Of a DNA stretch of 64,000 nt, positions 18,387 to 28,619 are shown one piece after another. Origin of the DNA: Marinobacter adhaerens HP15 (GTDB taxonomy: Bacteria; Pseudomonadota; Gammaproteobacteria; Pseudomonadales; Oleiphilaceae); contig NC_017506.1 of the NCBI RefSeq assembly GCF_000166295.1, forward strand, positions 620,001-684,000, given 5' to 3'. The first letter of the stretch is position 1. Each line of letters opens with the position of its first letter. Made by a program: the position numbers and the translations under genes. The notes below the pieces were generated by a model. That model did no database searches, had not been told where the DNA came from, and was given only the letters and a program-made list of their open reading frames with translations.

Positions 18387-19781
18387 ATGCACATTCATAT
18401 CCTCGGAATCTGTGGCACTTTCATGGGCAGCCTGGCCGTTCTGGCCCGGGAACTCGGCCATACCGTGACAGGCTCCGATCAGGGTGTTTATCCACCCATG
18501 AGCACCCAGCTGGAGGCTCAGGGTATCAGTCTGATGGAAGGGTATAGCCCGGATCACCTGGAGCCGAAACCGGACCTGGTGCTCATCGGTAACGCCATGT
18601 CCCGCGGCAATCCGGAAGTCGAAGCGGTGCTCAACCGCAATATCGACTACATGTCCGGGCCCGAGTGGCTGAGCCGCGAGGTGCTTAGGCACCGTTGGGT
18701 CATGGCGGTAGCCGGTACCCACGGCAAGACCACAACCACGTCCATGCTGCTCTGGATCCTGGATCAGGCCGGGTTTGAACCAGGATACCTGGTGGGCGGT
18801 GTTCCCCGGGACTTTCCCGTGTCGGCGCGTCTGGGCAACAGCGACTTTTTTGTGATCGAGGCGGACGAGTACGACAGCGCCTTTTTCGACAAGCGCTCCA
18901 AGTTCGTCCATTACCGCCCCCATACCCTGATCCTGAATAATCTGGAATTTGATCACGCCGATATTTTCGAAAACGTCGAGGCCATCGAGCGGCAGTTTCA
19001 TCATCTGGTCCGGACCGTCCCTTCCCAGGGCCTGATTATCCGTCCCGCGGTGGATGGCCACCTGGACAATGCCCTGGCACTGGGTTGTTGGAGCCCGGTT
19101 CAGGACACCGCCATTGGCAGCGAGACCCCGCGCATGTCGGACTGGCGGGCCGAGCTGCTATCGGAGGATGGCAGCCGGTTTCTGGTGATTCACCACGAAC
19201 AGCCGGTGGCAACGCTGAAGTGGGATCAGACCGGTCTTCATAATGTCCGCAATGCTCTTTCTGCCATTGCTGCCGCCCGTCACGTGGGCGTCACCCCAGA
19301 CCATGCGGTGGCCGCCCTGTGCCGGTTCTCCGGCGTCAAACGGCGGATGGAGTTGCTGGCGGACATAGACGGGGTGCGCGTATACGACGACTTTGCCCAT
19401 CATCCCACCGCCATTGCCACCACACTTGAGGGCTTGCGCAACCAGGTGGGTGATGAACCTATCCTGGCATTGATCGAGCCTCGTTCGAACACCATGAAGC
19501 AGGGCGTCCACCAGCAGACACTGCTGCCCAGCGCGGAAATCGCGGACCGGGTTCTGTGGGCGAACCTGAATGACATGGAGTGGCTGCCCGAACTGATTGC
19601 CGGTTGGCAGGCGCTGAATGCCGGTTCCGATCGACACCGGGTGGAGGCCACAGTGGAAGATTTGCTGGCGCGCACCCTGGAAGATCTTCCCAGCCCCTGC
19701 CACATTGTGATCATGAGCAACGGCGGCTTTGGTGGTATTCACGGTAAACTTATTGCCGAGCTTGAGCGTATCCGTGGCTGA
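18387..19781 (+). CDS. mpl: UDP-MurNAc:L-Ala-gamma-D-Glu-meso-DAP ligase (murein recycling)
   Basis: Mpl joins recycled murein tripeptide to UDP-MurNAc, bypassing three synthetic ligase steps. The 464-residue protein begins MHIHILGICGTFMGSLA with the family's Rossmann domain, then an ATP-binding loop AGTHGKTTTTSM near 110, the EADEYDSAFFDKRSKF segment, and a C-terminal ligase domain with YDDFAHHPTAI. The ATG at 18387 is preferred over an upstream TTG because it matches the family N-terminus. ubiX follows 46 bases later. Confidence 0.95.
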   Translation: MHIHILGICGTFMGSLAVLARELGHTVTGSDQGVYPPMSTQLEAQGISLMEGYSPDHLEPKPDLVLIGNAMSRGNPEVEAVLNRNIDYMSGPEWLSREVLRHRWVMAVAGTHGKTTTTSMLLWILDQAGFEPGYLVGGVPRDFPVSARLGNSDFFVIEADEYDSAFFDKRSKFVHYRPHTLILNNLEFDHADIFENVEAIERQFHHLVRTVPSQGLIIRPAVDGHLDNALALGCWSPVQDTAIGSETPRMSDWRAELLSEDGSRFLVIHHEQPVATLKWDQTGLHNVRNALSAIAAARHVGVTPDHAVAALCRFSGVKRRMELLADIDGVRVYDDFAHHPTAIATTLEGLRNQVGDEPILALIEPRSNTMKQGVHQQTLLPSAEIADRVLWANLNDMEWLPELIAGWQALNAGSDRHRVEATVEDLLARTLEDLPSPCHIVIMSNGGFGGIHGKLIAELERIRG

Positions 19782-19827
19782 TCCGGCGCAACCGGCGACT
19801 CCCCCTGACTGACAAGTGGCGATATTC

Positions 19828-20475
19828 ATGACCAACGACCATAACCGGCCAACGACCGTAAACCTGGCCTTCACTGGCGCGTCCGGTGCCCAGTATGGCC
19901 TGCGCCTGTTGCAGTGCCTGGTCTCAGCAGGCTGCCGGGTGAATGTGATGGTCAGCCGGGCTGCGCAGGTGGTGATCGCCACGGAAACCGATCTGAAACT
20001 GCCGGGAACGCCGCCGGCGATGCAGGAAACATTGTCTGCCTACTCGGGCGCTGAACCGGGGCAGGTTCTGGTGTTTGGTCGGGAAGACTGGTTTGCACCG
20101 CCGGCTTCGGGCTCCGGGGAGAAAGCGCCACTGGTGGTCTGCCCCTGTAGTACCGGAACGCTCTCGGCCCTGGCGACCGGTGCCAGTAACAACCTGATTG
20201 AGCGGGCCGGAGACGTTGCGCTGAAAGAGCGTCGTACGCTCATTCTGGTTCCCAGGGAGGCACCTTTCTCCGAGGTGCATCTGGAGAATATGCTGAAACT
20301 GACCCGCATGGGTGCCGTCATCATGCCGGCGAGCCCCGGCTTCTATCACAAGCCCCAGTCGCTCGAGGATCTGGTGGATTTTATTGTTGCCCGGATCCTT
20401 GATCATCTGAACCTGCCCCAGGACCTGATGCCCCGATGGGGCGAAGCCCGGGCCGAGGACAAGCGCAAGGGCTGA
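19828..20475 (+). CDS. ubiX: Flavin prenyltransferase UbiX
   Basis: UbiX makes prenylated FMN, the cofactor of the UbiD decarboxylase in ubiquinone synthesis. The 215-residue protein shows the FMN-binding [13 protein letters not shown] near the N-terminus, the [18 protein letters not shown] block, [16 protein letters not shown] and a C-terminal region with [17 protein letters not shown] four codons upstream (19816) is an alternative start. The mpl-ubiX pairing is common in related gammaproteobacteria. Confidence 0.94.
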   Translation: MTNDHNRPTTVNLAFTGASGAQYGLRLLQCLVSAGCRVNVMVSRAAQVVIATETDLKLPGTPPAMQETLSAYSGAEPGQVLVFGREDWFAPPASGSGEKAPLVVCPCSTGTLSALATGASNNLIERAGDVALKERRTLILVPREAPFSEVHLENMLKLTRMGAVIMPASPGFYHKPQSLEDLVDFIVARILDHLNLPQDLMPRWGEARAEDKRKG

Positions 20476-20597
20476 GGCTGCTCTAAGCGATGGTTTTGGC
20501 CAGCCCGATTGATGCTTTTCATCATTGAGCAAACCGGGCTCCGGGCAGAGACTTGGTGAACGACAATCACAACACAGGTTATTCACCGAGGTTCACC

Positions 20598-21737
20598 ATG
20601 ATTCCACGCACTCTCTTCGACGCCGACCTTGAAGGCTTTCGCGATTCTGTCCGCAAGTTCCTGGAGCAAGAGGCAACGCCTTACCATGATCAGTGGGAGA
20701 AAGACGGCCAGGTTAGCCGCGAGCTCTGGCAGAAAGCTGGTGAGCTGGGCTTCCTTTGCCCATGCCTGCCGGAAGAGTTTGGCGGTGTTGGCGCGGATTT
20801 CCGGTACAGCGCGGTGTTGATCGAAGAGGTAGCCAGGGCCGGCTTGACGGGCATAGGCTGGGGCCTGCACTCTGACATTGTTGCGCCTTACGTGCTCAAC
20901 TACGGCTCCGACGAGCTGAAAAATCATTATCTGCCCAAACTGGCCAGCGGCGAAATGATTGGCGCCATTGCCATGACGGAGCCGGGTGCCGGCTCGGACC
21001 TGCAGGGCGTGAAAACGACGGCGGTGAAAAACGGCGATCATTACGTGCTGAACGGTTCCAAGACCTTCATCACCAACGGCCAGCTTGCTGACGTGGTTAT
21101 TGTTGTTGCCAAGACCGACCCCAAGGAAGGGGCCAAAGGCATCAGCCTGTTCATGGTGGAAACCGCGTGGGAAGGTTTCGAGAAAGGCCAGAACCTGAAC
21201 AAGGTGGGCATGAAGGCCCAGGACACCTCCGAGCTGTTCTTCCAGGATGTGAAAGTACCTGAGAAGAATCTGATCGGTCCGGGCGAAGGCCAGGGCTTTT
21301 TCCAGCTGATGCAGGAGCTTGCGGCCGAGCGCCTTCAGGTGGCCCTGGGTGCTGTTGCCGCAGCCGAAGCCGCCTGGCAGTGGACCCTGGATTACGTCAA
21401 GGAGCGCAACGCCTTCGGCAAGCCGGTGATTGCGTTTCAGAATACCCGCTTCAAGATGGCGGAAATGAAGGCGGAAATTACCGCTGCCCGGGTGTTCACT
21501 GATCGGTGCCTGGAGCTGCATCTGGACAAGAAGCTCGACATCCCCACCGCGGCGATGCTGAAGCAGCTCACCACAGACCTGCAGTGCAAGGTGATGGATG
21601 AGTGTGTTCAACTTCACGGCGGCTACGGCTACATGTGGGAATACCCGATCGCACGGGCCTGGGCGGACTCAAGGGTGCAGCGGATCTACGCCGGCACCAA
21701 TGAAATCATGAAGGAAATCGTTGCCCGTTCATTCTGA
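20598..21737 (+). CDS. Acyl-CoA dehydrogenase (long-chain type)
   Basis: This FAD enzyme (379 residues) oxidises acyl-CoA to trans-2-enoyl-CoA in beta-oxidation. ACAD features are IAMTEPGAGSDLQGVKT (FAD/substrate site), the NGSKTFITNG segment and the terminal IYAGTNEIMKEIVARS. The short-chain-type glutamate before GT is alanine here. The glutamate in LMQELAAERL matches the catalytic base position of LCAD and isovaleryl enzymes, so it is likely LCAD-like. The start is the ATG after GAGG at 20590; an upstream in-frame start would add a poorly conserved leader. Confidence 0.92.
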   Translation: MIPRTLFDADLEGFRDSVRKFLEQEATPYHDQWEKDGQVSRELWQKAGELGFLCPCLPEEFGGVGADFRYSAVLIEEVARAGLTGIGWGLHSDIVAPYVLNYGSDELKNHYLPKLASGEMIGAIAMTEPGAGSDLQGVKTTAVKNGDHYVLNGSKTFITNGQLADVVIVVAKTDPKEGAKGISLFMVETAWEGFEKGQNLNKVGMKAQDTSELFFQDVKVPEKNLIGPGEGQGFFQLMQELAAERLQVALGAVAAAEAAWQWTLDYVKERNAFGKPVIAFQNTRFKMAEMKAEITAARVFTDRCLELHLDKKLDIPTAAMLKQLTTDLQCKVMDECVQLHGGYGYMWEYPIARAWADSRVQRIYAGTNEIMKEIVARSF

Positions 21738-21819
21738 ACCCTCGCCACGGGGGCTGGTCATAAGGGCAAGTGAGGGCAGTGCTGGCACTGCCCGTTTCCT
21801 TTGATCAGGAGAGGCACAG

Positions 21820-23562
21820 ATGAACAAGCCGTTGTCGCGAGAACCCCGTTTCGAAGTGACCAACCTCGAAGAACTTGCACCGATGGCAGACTATTCCCTC
21901 ATGGATAGTCTGAACTGTGATCCGGATGCCACTCCCGATGGTGTGGATCATCAGCCAAGGCAGGTTTATTCGGGACATTATGTGCCGGTCAGGCCCACGG
22001 CCATCGAAACCCCTGAATACGTTGCCCACAGTGAGGATTTGTTCCGCGAACTGGGCTTTGCCGACAGCCTGGCCCAGTCCGACGACTTTATCCGGATGTT
22101 CTCCGGCGACCTCTCGCTTGTACCGGAGCCGATGCGAAAACTGGGCTGGGCCTCTGGCTACGCGCTTTCCATCTACGGCAACGAATACACCCAACAGTGC
22201 CCGTTTCAGACCGGCAACGGCTACGGAGACGGTCGTGCCATTTCGGTACTCGAAGCCGTTTTCAACGGTCGGCGCTGGGAAATGCAGCTCAAGGGTGGCG
22301 GGCAGACCCCGTATTGTCGCGGTGGCGATGGCCGCGCCGTTCTGCGTTCCAGCGTTCGTGAATTCCTGGCGCAAGAGCACATGCACGCCCTGGGTGTGCC
22401 AACCTCGCGATCACTGAGCCTCTATGTCTCGAAAACGGAGCGGGTGCGACGTCCCTGGTACTCCGAGGGTTCACATTCCCGGGATCCCGACCAGCTCGTT
22501 TCGGAGCCGGTTGCCATTTCCACCCGCGTTGCGCCTTCCTTCATCCGGGTTGGCCAGCTTGAACTCTTTGGTCGCAGGGCCAGAAAACAGGAGCATCCTC
22601 GAGCAATCGAAGAGCTCGAACAGCTGGTGCTGCACCTGATTGATCGGGAGTACAGCGGGGTCATTGACCAGACGCTCGCGACTCCCACCAAAGTCGTCAT
22701 GCTTGCACAGGCGTTCCGCGGCCGCCTTGCCTCGCTGGTCGCAAGCTGGATCCGAGTTGGCTATTGCCAGGGCAATTTCAACAGCGACAACTGCGCCGCT
22801 GGCGGCTTCACACTGGATTACGGGCCTTTCGGCTTCTGCGAAGTGTTTGAGCCGTTTTATCAACCGTGGACCGGTGGCGGACAACACTTTGCTTTCCTGA
22901 ATCAACCGGCGGCCGCCGAGCAGAACTTCAAGAGTTTCTGCTCGGCCCTCCGTCCACTGCTCAATGGCCATGAAGAGGAACTGGCTCAGCTCGATGAGAT
23001 TCAGAAGGGTTTTCCGGAGGTGATGCAGGCGGAAATGGAACGGATGTGGTCAGCGAAACTGGGGCTGAAAGGTTTTGACGCCGAACTTTTCCGGGAGCTG
23101 ATGATGCTGATGACCCGTACCCCGGTGGATTACACCATTTTCTTTCGTGAGCTGTCCTCGGTACCCGACGATATTGAGCCACTAAAGCAGAGCTTTTACA
23201 GGTCACTGGATGAAGCAGGTGGAACTGATTCGGAAGGGCTTCTCAAGCGGTGGTCCGAATGGCTTGCCAAGTGGAAATGCCAGATTGAAATCGACGGAGC
23301 GGGCAACGGTTCCCGGCTCCGCGAGGAGCTCTCCCGGGACATGAAACTCGTGAACCCGAAATACACCATGCGCGAGTGGTTCGTGGTTCCGGCCTATCAG
23401 CAAGCTGCTGACGGTGATTATCTGCCACTGAGGGAACTGCAAAAAGTATTGAATCAACCCTATGACGAGCAATCGGATGGGGTTGAGCATCGCTACAACC
23501 GTCTAAAGCCTTTCGAGCTGTTCGATCTCGGCGGGTTTTCCCATTACAGCTGTTCGTCGTGA
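21820..23562 (+). CDS. selO: Protein adenylyltransferase SelO (YdiU family)
   Basis: SelO is a pseudokinase-fold enzyme that transfers AMP to Ser/Thr/Tyr of redox-related proteins. The 580-residue protein contains [36 protein letters not shown] and a metal/ATP segment [18 protein letters not shown]. It ends YSCSS: cysteine at residue 578 occupies the place of selenocysteine in animal SelO, three residues from the end. It is about 100 residues longer than the E. coli enzyme. RBS AGGAGA lies ahead of the ATG. It appears monocistronic. Confidence 0.92.
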   Translation: MNKPLSREPRFEVTNLEELAPMADYSLMDSLNCDPDATPDGVDHQPRQVYSGHYVPVRPTAIETPEYVAHSEDLFRELGFADSLAQSDDFIRMFSGDLSLVPEPMRKLGWASGYALSIYGNEYTQQCPFQTGNGYGDGRAISVLEAVFNGRRWEMQLKGGGQTPYCRGGDGRAVLRSSVREFLAQEHMHALGVPTSRSLSLYVSKTERVRRPWYSEGSHSRDPDQLVSEPVAISTRVAPSFIRVGQLELFGRRARKQEHPRAIEELEQLVLHLIDREYSGVIDQTLATPTKVVMLAQAFRGRLASLVASWIRVGYCQGNFNSDNCAAGGFTLDYGPFGFCEVFEPFYQPWTGGGQHFAFLNQPAAAEQNFKSFCSALRPLLNGHEEELAQLDEIQKGFPEVMQAEMERMWSAKLGLKGFDAELFRELMMLMTRTPVDYTIFFRELSSVPDDIEPLKQSFYRSLDEAGGTDSEGLLKRWSEWLAKWKCQIEIDGAGNGSRLREELSRDMKLVNPKYTMREWFVVPAYQQAADGDYLPLRELQKVLNQPYDEQSDGVEHRYNRLKPFELFDLGGFSHYSCSS

Positions 23563-23677
23563 AGAGTGTCCCGTCTGGTTACCAAACTTTACAAATTGCC
23601 AAACCTATCAAGGTCTCCGGCCACCACATCCCCTAAAGTAGCGGCACAACCTCTAACAAGGATAAACGGTTGCCGCG

Positions 23678-25561
23678 ATGAAACGCCTGATAGGTTTCTC
23701 TGTGTCTGTTCTCTCCCTCGCTCTGGCCGGTTGCGGCGAGGAATCCGATGAACTGCCCGTGGACGGGCGGGATTTTGATGGTGTGGAGTACAGTGAGCCG
23801 GCGCCCTATACCGGCAAGGTTATCGACGGATACCTGAACAACGCCCGGGTCTGGCTGGATATGGATGGCGACAGCCAGTTTACGCCGGGGCCCCTGGTCA
23901 TCGAACTGGATAACGGGGCAGAAGTCACCCTTGCCTCGGGTGAGCCCACGGCAATGAGCGGTACCGGTGGCCGTTTCACAATCGACATCTCGGAGTTGGT
24001 TCTACCCCCTTCCGTGGGCCCGGACCTGGATCCCAGGGACTATCCGTTACATGCCGTAGCCCTGCCGGGTAAAACCCTTGAGGAAACACGCAACGGCGAG
24101 GTGCCGGTGGCCAGCGCCTATCTGATGTCGGCGCCTCCCGGTGTCCGCAATATCACGCCACTGACAACACTGGCCCGTTACCGGGGCGTTGTCGGGCTGG
24201 GTTCGTTCCTGGAAACGCCACCTGGCGTTGCTGCCAGCCTGGCGGACCTGAATCTGGTGCGGGATTACATTCTCGCCCAGGACGACCGCTCACACGCCTA
24301 CGCCAGGGCATTGGCAAGATTCATGGCCAGTCAGATCCCCGCGGCCTACAACGACCTGCTGGCAGCAGAGAACAGTGACGGCACGGAGCGATTCCTGAGC
24401 AGGGAAGCGGCGTTTCTGCTGGGCGTCTCTCTGATTCAGAATGCCGCGGACGTTATTGCGGTGGTCGATACTGCTGCTCAGGGTGACTTTGCCAATGTCG
24501 ATGCCGACGCCCTGACCCTGCCCGAAGTGGATGTGGAATTGAGCGATCCCGTGCTGCTCACCGGCCAGAAGGTATACGCCGAGCCTTCCAACCAGGACAC
24601 CCTGCCTGCCAATCGTTCAGGCCTGCAGATCTCCGCCGAGCTGGCCTTCGATTACAGTGAGAGCGGGCGTCTGCTATCCGTCTCGGCGAATGGCTGTCTG
24701 TCACCGTCCATGCCGGAGTTGGCGCGCCTGATCGGTGTAAATGGTTATATGGCGAACCTGCACACCCAGTGGCTACCCTCTGCCGCACTGTCGGAGCAGA
24801 GCCGCTTGAATTTCGATGAAGACGGAACGGATGAGCGTCTGATTTTCGACTGGGACAACCGCCTTGCCTATTTCGAAACCAGTACCACCTGCCATCAGTA
24901 TCGCGGGATTTCAGCAGGCTCGACTGAGCTCGGCGGTAACCCCGAGGTAACCTACAGCTGGACAAAGGACAGTGGTGAGCTGGCCGAGCTGGTTGCAGAG
25001 TATGGCGCCGGCAAGACCCGCACGCTGGTTCCGGACATGGCGAATTCGTCTTCTGTGTTTCCGGGTTACCGGCTTTCAGAGCAGGGCAGTGAGGTGGAGG
25101 CCGTGACGTTTGCGGTCGGCATCAGTAACTGCACCCCGCAAGAGGATGCCGTGGACGCGAATCAGGTTGTCACTGGCGTTCAGCCTTACCAGTTTTCGGG
25201 CTACGACCCTCAGCCCGAGGGTTTTACCGATACCGTCCTGGAATTCGACCGCAGGGAGTTTTCCGGCCCGGAGCAACCGGATCTTCGACTGCTGCGATAC
25301 GGATTCCTCGATCCCGATCGTCTTGGGCTAGACAGGGTAACCGGGGATGGCAGTTTCGAGTGGGTGATGAATTACCCGACAGCAGGCGGGCCGGGCTTCG
25401 TTGCTGAACAACCGAATCTTATTCGTGATGCCTACCTGACACGATACAGTGCGGGCGGTGACTGTGGCCGCGAGTTCGAGGGCATTCCCAGCTCCGCGTA
25501 TGCGCGGGTGGAGTATAGCTACCAGCGTTTGTCTGAGTATCTGGTTGAACTGCTGGAATAG
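23678..25561 (+). CDS. Large lipoprotein of unknown function
   Basis: This 627-residue protein has a lipoprotein signal ending in LAGC (lipidated Cys19) followed by Gly-Glu-Glu, which predicts outer-membrane localisation. After a short acidic linker comes a segment reading GKVIDGYLNNARVWLDMDG, a pattern often found at the start of carbohydrate-binding-like or carboxypeptidase-regulatory-like folds in secreted proteins. The rest is beta-rich and acidic with no catalytic motif I recognise. A D-x-D-G-D stretch could bind calcium, but this is inference. It stands alone between selO and a tRNA. Confidence 0.7.
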   Translation: MKRLIGFSVSVLSLALAGCGEESDELPVDGRDFDGVEYSEPAPYTGKVIDGYLNNARVWLDMDGDSQFTPGPLVIELDNGAEVTLASGEPTAMSGTGGRFTIDISELVLPPSVGPDLDPRDYPLHAVALPGKTLEETRNGEVPVASAYLMSAPPGVRNITPLTTLARYRGVVGLGSFLETPPGVAASLADLNLVRDYILAQDDRSHAYARALARFMASQIPAAYNDLLAAENSDGTERFLSREAAFLLGVSLIQNAADVIAVVDTAAQGDFANVDADALTLPEVDVELSDPVLLTGQKVYAEPSNQDTLPANRSGLQISAELAFDYSESGRLLSVSANGCLSPSMPELARLIGVNGYMANLHTQWLPSAALSEQSRLNFDEDGTDERLIFDWDNRLAYFETSTTCHQYRGISAGSTELGGNPEVTYSWTKDSGELAELVAEYGAGKTRTLVPDMANSSSVFPGYRLSEQGSEVEAVTFAVGISNCTPQEDAVDANQVVTGVQPYQFSGYDPQPEGFTDTVLEFDRREFSGPEQPDLRLLRYGFLDPDRLGLDRVTGDGSFEWVMNYPTAGGPGFVAEQPNLIRDAYLTRYSAGGDCGREFEGIPSSAYARVEYSYQRLSEYLVELLE

Positions 25562-25689
25562 GTACTATTGAACCGGATTCTTTTCTGGCTGCAGGGAGCG
25601 CGTGCACGGGAGTTACAGGAGTTGGCTGTGCTTCAAAGGGAGTCAACATGTGGCCGGTTGGCCAATTTACCACTTCCTGAGGGAGGAAA

Positions 25690-25776
25690 TGGTGCCGAGG
25701 AGAGGACTTGAACCTCCACGGGGTTGCCCCCACTAGCACCTGAAGCTAGCGTGTCTACCAATTTCACCACCTCGGC
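25690..25776 (-). tRNA. tRNA-Leu (anticodon CAG)
   Basis: The minus strand gives an 87-base class II tRNA. The acceptor GCCGAGG pairs with CCTCGGC, the D-arm contains AAATTGGTAGACACG, the anticodon stem-loop has CAG, the long variable arm is TAGTGGGGGCAACCCC, the T-arm is GGAGGTTCAAGTCCTCTCC by region, and CCA is encoded. Flanks 25562-25689 and 25777-26027 hold no other gene that I can support. Confidence 0.96.
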
Positions 25777-26027
25777 AGGTGATTTGCAGAACCTTAGCTT
25801 GTTGAAAACTAAACGTTTCTGCCAAGGTTGAGGTGTGTGCCTCAACCGATGGCGCGTACTTTAATAATTCCGGCCTGGGCTGTCAAACATTTTTTCGCAA
25901 AAAGAATGGCAGGTATTTATGCCTATTCCGGGCAGGTTGATAGGCAGGACCTCCATCCCAACGTTATACTCGTTGCAAACGAATCTATACTGTGCCGCGT
26001 TGGTGCAGCCTCAGGACAAGGATCCGA

Positions 26028-28604
26028 ATGGTTTCCAGGAAGAAAAACGACCGGGATCCTCACGCCAGCCGTGAGGCCCAAAAATACGATAATCCTATTC
26101 AAAGCCGGGAATTTATCCTCTCGCATCTCAAGGATCGCGGGGCTCCCGCAACACATGAAACATTGTGTTCCGAGCTTGGTCAGTCTTCGGAGGAGGGTAT
26201 TGAAGCCCTTCGGCGGCGTTTGATCGCCATGTGCCGGGATGGACAACTGATCTGCAATCGCCGTGGCGCCTACCTGCCCATTGAAGAAGCGGATCTGGTT
26301 ACCGGTCGCGTGATCGGACACAAGGATGGCTTCGGGTTTCTGGTGCCGGACGATGGCGGCTCCGACCTGTTTCTTACAGCCCGCCAGATGCGACAGGTGT
26401 TTCACGGTGACCGGGTGGCTGCCCGGGTAGATCGGGTGGATGACCGCGGTCGACGTGAGGGTGTGATTGTCGAGGTTCTTGAATACCGGACCAGCCAGAC
26501 AGTAGGGCGTTTTTTCCAGGAGAGCGGTATCAGCTTCGTGGTTCCGGAAAATGCGCGGATCAACCATGAGGTGCTCATTCCCCAGGAAAATTGCGGCAAC
26601 GCCCGTCATGGCCAGTACGTGGTGGTGGATATTGTTCGTCAGCCTACCGTACGCACCCAGCCATTGGGCAAGGTTGTTGAGGTGCTGGGAGAGCATATGG
26701 CGCCGGGAATGGAGATTGACGTTGCCATTCGTTCCTACGACATTCCCCATAGCTGGCCACCCGCCGTGGGTGAGCAAACAGCCGCAATTCCGGAAGAAGT
26801 CACTGAAAAAGACAAGGTCAACCGGAAGGATATCCGCAATCTCAGGCTGGTAACGATCGACGACGAGACGGCACGGGATTTTGATGATGCCGTGTATTGC
26901 GAGCCAAGGGCCCGTGGTGGCTATCGTCTGCTGGTCGCGATTGCCGATGTTTCCCACTACGTCCGTCCAGGTACACCATTGGACGAAGAGGCGGTAAACC
27001 GCAGTACGTCGGTTTATTTCCCGGATCACGTTGTGCCAATGCTGCCGGAAAAGCTGTCCAACGGCCTGTGTTCGCTGAACCCGGGGGTCGACCGCCTCTG
27101 CATGGTGGCCGATATGACCATCAGCGCCGCTGGCAATATCAGCAGCTACAGTTTTTATCAAGCGGTCATGTTCAGTCATGCTCGGCTTACCTATAACAAG
27201 GTAAGCACCATGCTGGAGCACCCGGACACCGAACAGGGCTACAAGCTGTGTGAGCAATACGCCAACGTGCTCCCGCAGTTGCACAATCTTTATGGCCTCT
27301 ACCAGTTGTTGCGCAAGGCCCGTACCGAGCGTGGTGCAATTGACTTCGAAACCACCGAAACCAAGATTGTGTTTGACGCCGACCGGAAGATAGAAGAGAT
27401 CGTTCCGGTGCAGCGCAACGACGCCCACAAGATCATCGAGGAGTGCATGCTGTGTGCGAACGTTGCCACAGCGCGATTCCTGAAAAAACACAAACTGCCG
27501 GCACTCTACCGGGTCCATGATGGCCCGTCAGAAGAGCGACTTAATGCAGTGCGGCTGTTCCTGGGTGAGCTGGGTCTGCAATTGGGGGGTGGCGATAGCC
27601 CCACGTCTGCGGACTATCAGGAGCTGCTGAACAGTATCAAGGATCGCTCGGATGCCAATGTGATCCAAACGGTAATGCTGCGTTCGCTCAGCCAGGCCGT
27701 CTACAGTCCGGAAGAGGGTGGCCATTTTGGCCTTGGCTATGCAGGCTATGCCCACTTTACGTCGCCGATCCGGCGTTATCCGGACCTCATTAATCACCGG
27801 GCCATCAAGTCGGTTATTCACGGCGGGCAGCCTTCCAAGGATGTAGTTCCGCCACCGAAGCCGGATCCCGAGCTTGCCGAATATCCTTACGATATGGCCC
27901 GGATGGAGCAGCTGGGTGAGCATACCTCGATGGCAGAGCGCCGTGCCGATGATGCCACCCGTGACGTCATGGCCTGGCTGAAGTGTGAGTACCTCAGTGA
28001 TCATGTCGGTGAGGAGTACGACGGTGTCATTGCGTCCGTTGTGCCCTTCGGTTTCTTTGTGGAGCTTTCTGGCGTCTACATAGAGGGGCTGGTGCACGTG
28101 TCGACGCTCAGCGGTGACTTCTTCCATCACGATTCAGCCAAGCATCGCCTCATCGGTGAGCGCACGGCAATGAGCTTCCGGCTTGGTGATGAGGTTCGTG
28201 TGAAGGTCGTTCGGGTTGGGATGGAAGATCGCAAGATCGACCTGGAGCTGATCAGTGAGCCCGTGCATCGACAGGCAGATCGTGACGCGCTCAAGGTTCC
28301 AGATAAAGGCGAGCGAGGAAAGGGCAAGCGCGGCCCCGGCAAAGGTGGCAAGCCGCCCGGCAGAACCAAGCCTGGCCAGAAGAGTGCGTCACCCGGCGAG
28401 CCTGGCCTGAAGCGCCCGAGGAAACGCCCGGCGTCGGCGTCATCGAAGAAAAAGGGGCCTGAGGCCTTCGATGATAATGAAACGCCATCTGCCAGAGATG
28501 AGCTGGTTGCAAAGGCTGCGAAACTTGCCCTGAAAAAAGGCAAGAAGGGCAGTGGCGCTGGCAAAGACGACAAGAAAGCCAAGCCGCGAAAATCAGGCAA
28601 GTAA
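26028..28604 (+). CDS. rnr: Ribonuclease R
   Basis: RNase R is a processive 3'-5' exoribonuclease that digests structured RNA, acting in rRNA quality control and trans-translation. The 858-residue protein has an N-terminal winged-helix domain, cold-shock domains (about 75-240), an RNB catalytic domain with the acidic cluster TIDDETARDFDDAVYC (about 277-292), an S1 domain near 640-725 and a long lysine/glycine-rich basic tail (about 735-858). The ATG at 26028 follows AAGGA by five bases; an earlier in-frame start would add 12 non-conserved residues. rlmB follows 15 bases later, the classic rnr-rlmB pair. Confidence 0.96.
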   Translation: MVSRKKNDRDPHASREAQKYDNPIQSREFILSHLKDRGAPATHETLCSELGQSSEEGIEALRRRLIAMCRDGQLICNRRGAYLPIEEADLVTGRVIGHKDGFGFLVPDDGGSDLFLTARQMRQVFHGDRVAARVDRVDDRGRREGVIVEVLEYRTSQTVGRFFQESGISFVVPENARINHEVLIPQENCGNARHGQYVVVDIVRQPTVRTQPLGKVVEVLGEHMAPGMEIDVAIRSYDIPHSWPPAVGEQTAAIPEEVTEKDKVNRKDIRNLRLVTIDDETARDFDDAVYCEPRARGGYRLLVAIADVSHYVRPGTPLDEEAVNRSTSVYFPDHVVPMLPEKLSNGLCSLNPGVDRLCMVADMTISAAGNISSYSFYQAVMFSHARLTYNKVSTMLEHPDTEQGYKLCEQYANVLPQLHNLYGLYQLLRKARTERGAIDFETTETKIVFDADRKIEEIVPVQRNDAHKIIEECMLCANVATARFLKKHKLPALYRVHDGPSEERLNAVRLFLGELGLQLGGGDSPTSADYQELLNSIKDRSDANVIQTVMLRSLSQAVYSPEEGGHFGLGYAGYAHFTSPIRRYPDLINHRAIKSVIHGGQPSKDVVPPPKPDPELAEYPYDMARMEQLGEHTSMAERRADDATRDVMAWLKCEYLSDHVGEEYDGVIASVVPFGFFVELSGVYIEGLVHVSTLSGDFFHHDSAKHRLIGERTAMSFRLGDEVRVKVVRVGMEDRKIDLELISEPVHRQADRDALKVPDKGERGKGKRGPGKGGKPPGRTKPGQKSASPGEPGLKRPRKRPASASSKKKGPEAFDDNETPSARDELVAKAAKLALKKGKKGSGAGKDDKKAKPRKSGK

Positions 28605-28619
28605 CAGGAATCAGAACCA

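Noticed and set aside
25923..27518. 531-codon open frame antisense to rnr
   Set aside because: It lies wholly over RNase R, with no signal of its own; a GC-rich genome gives long antisense frames.
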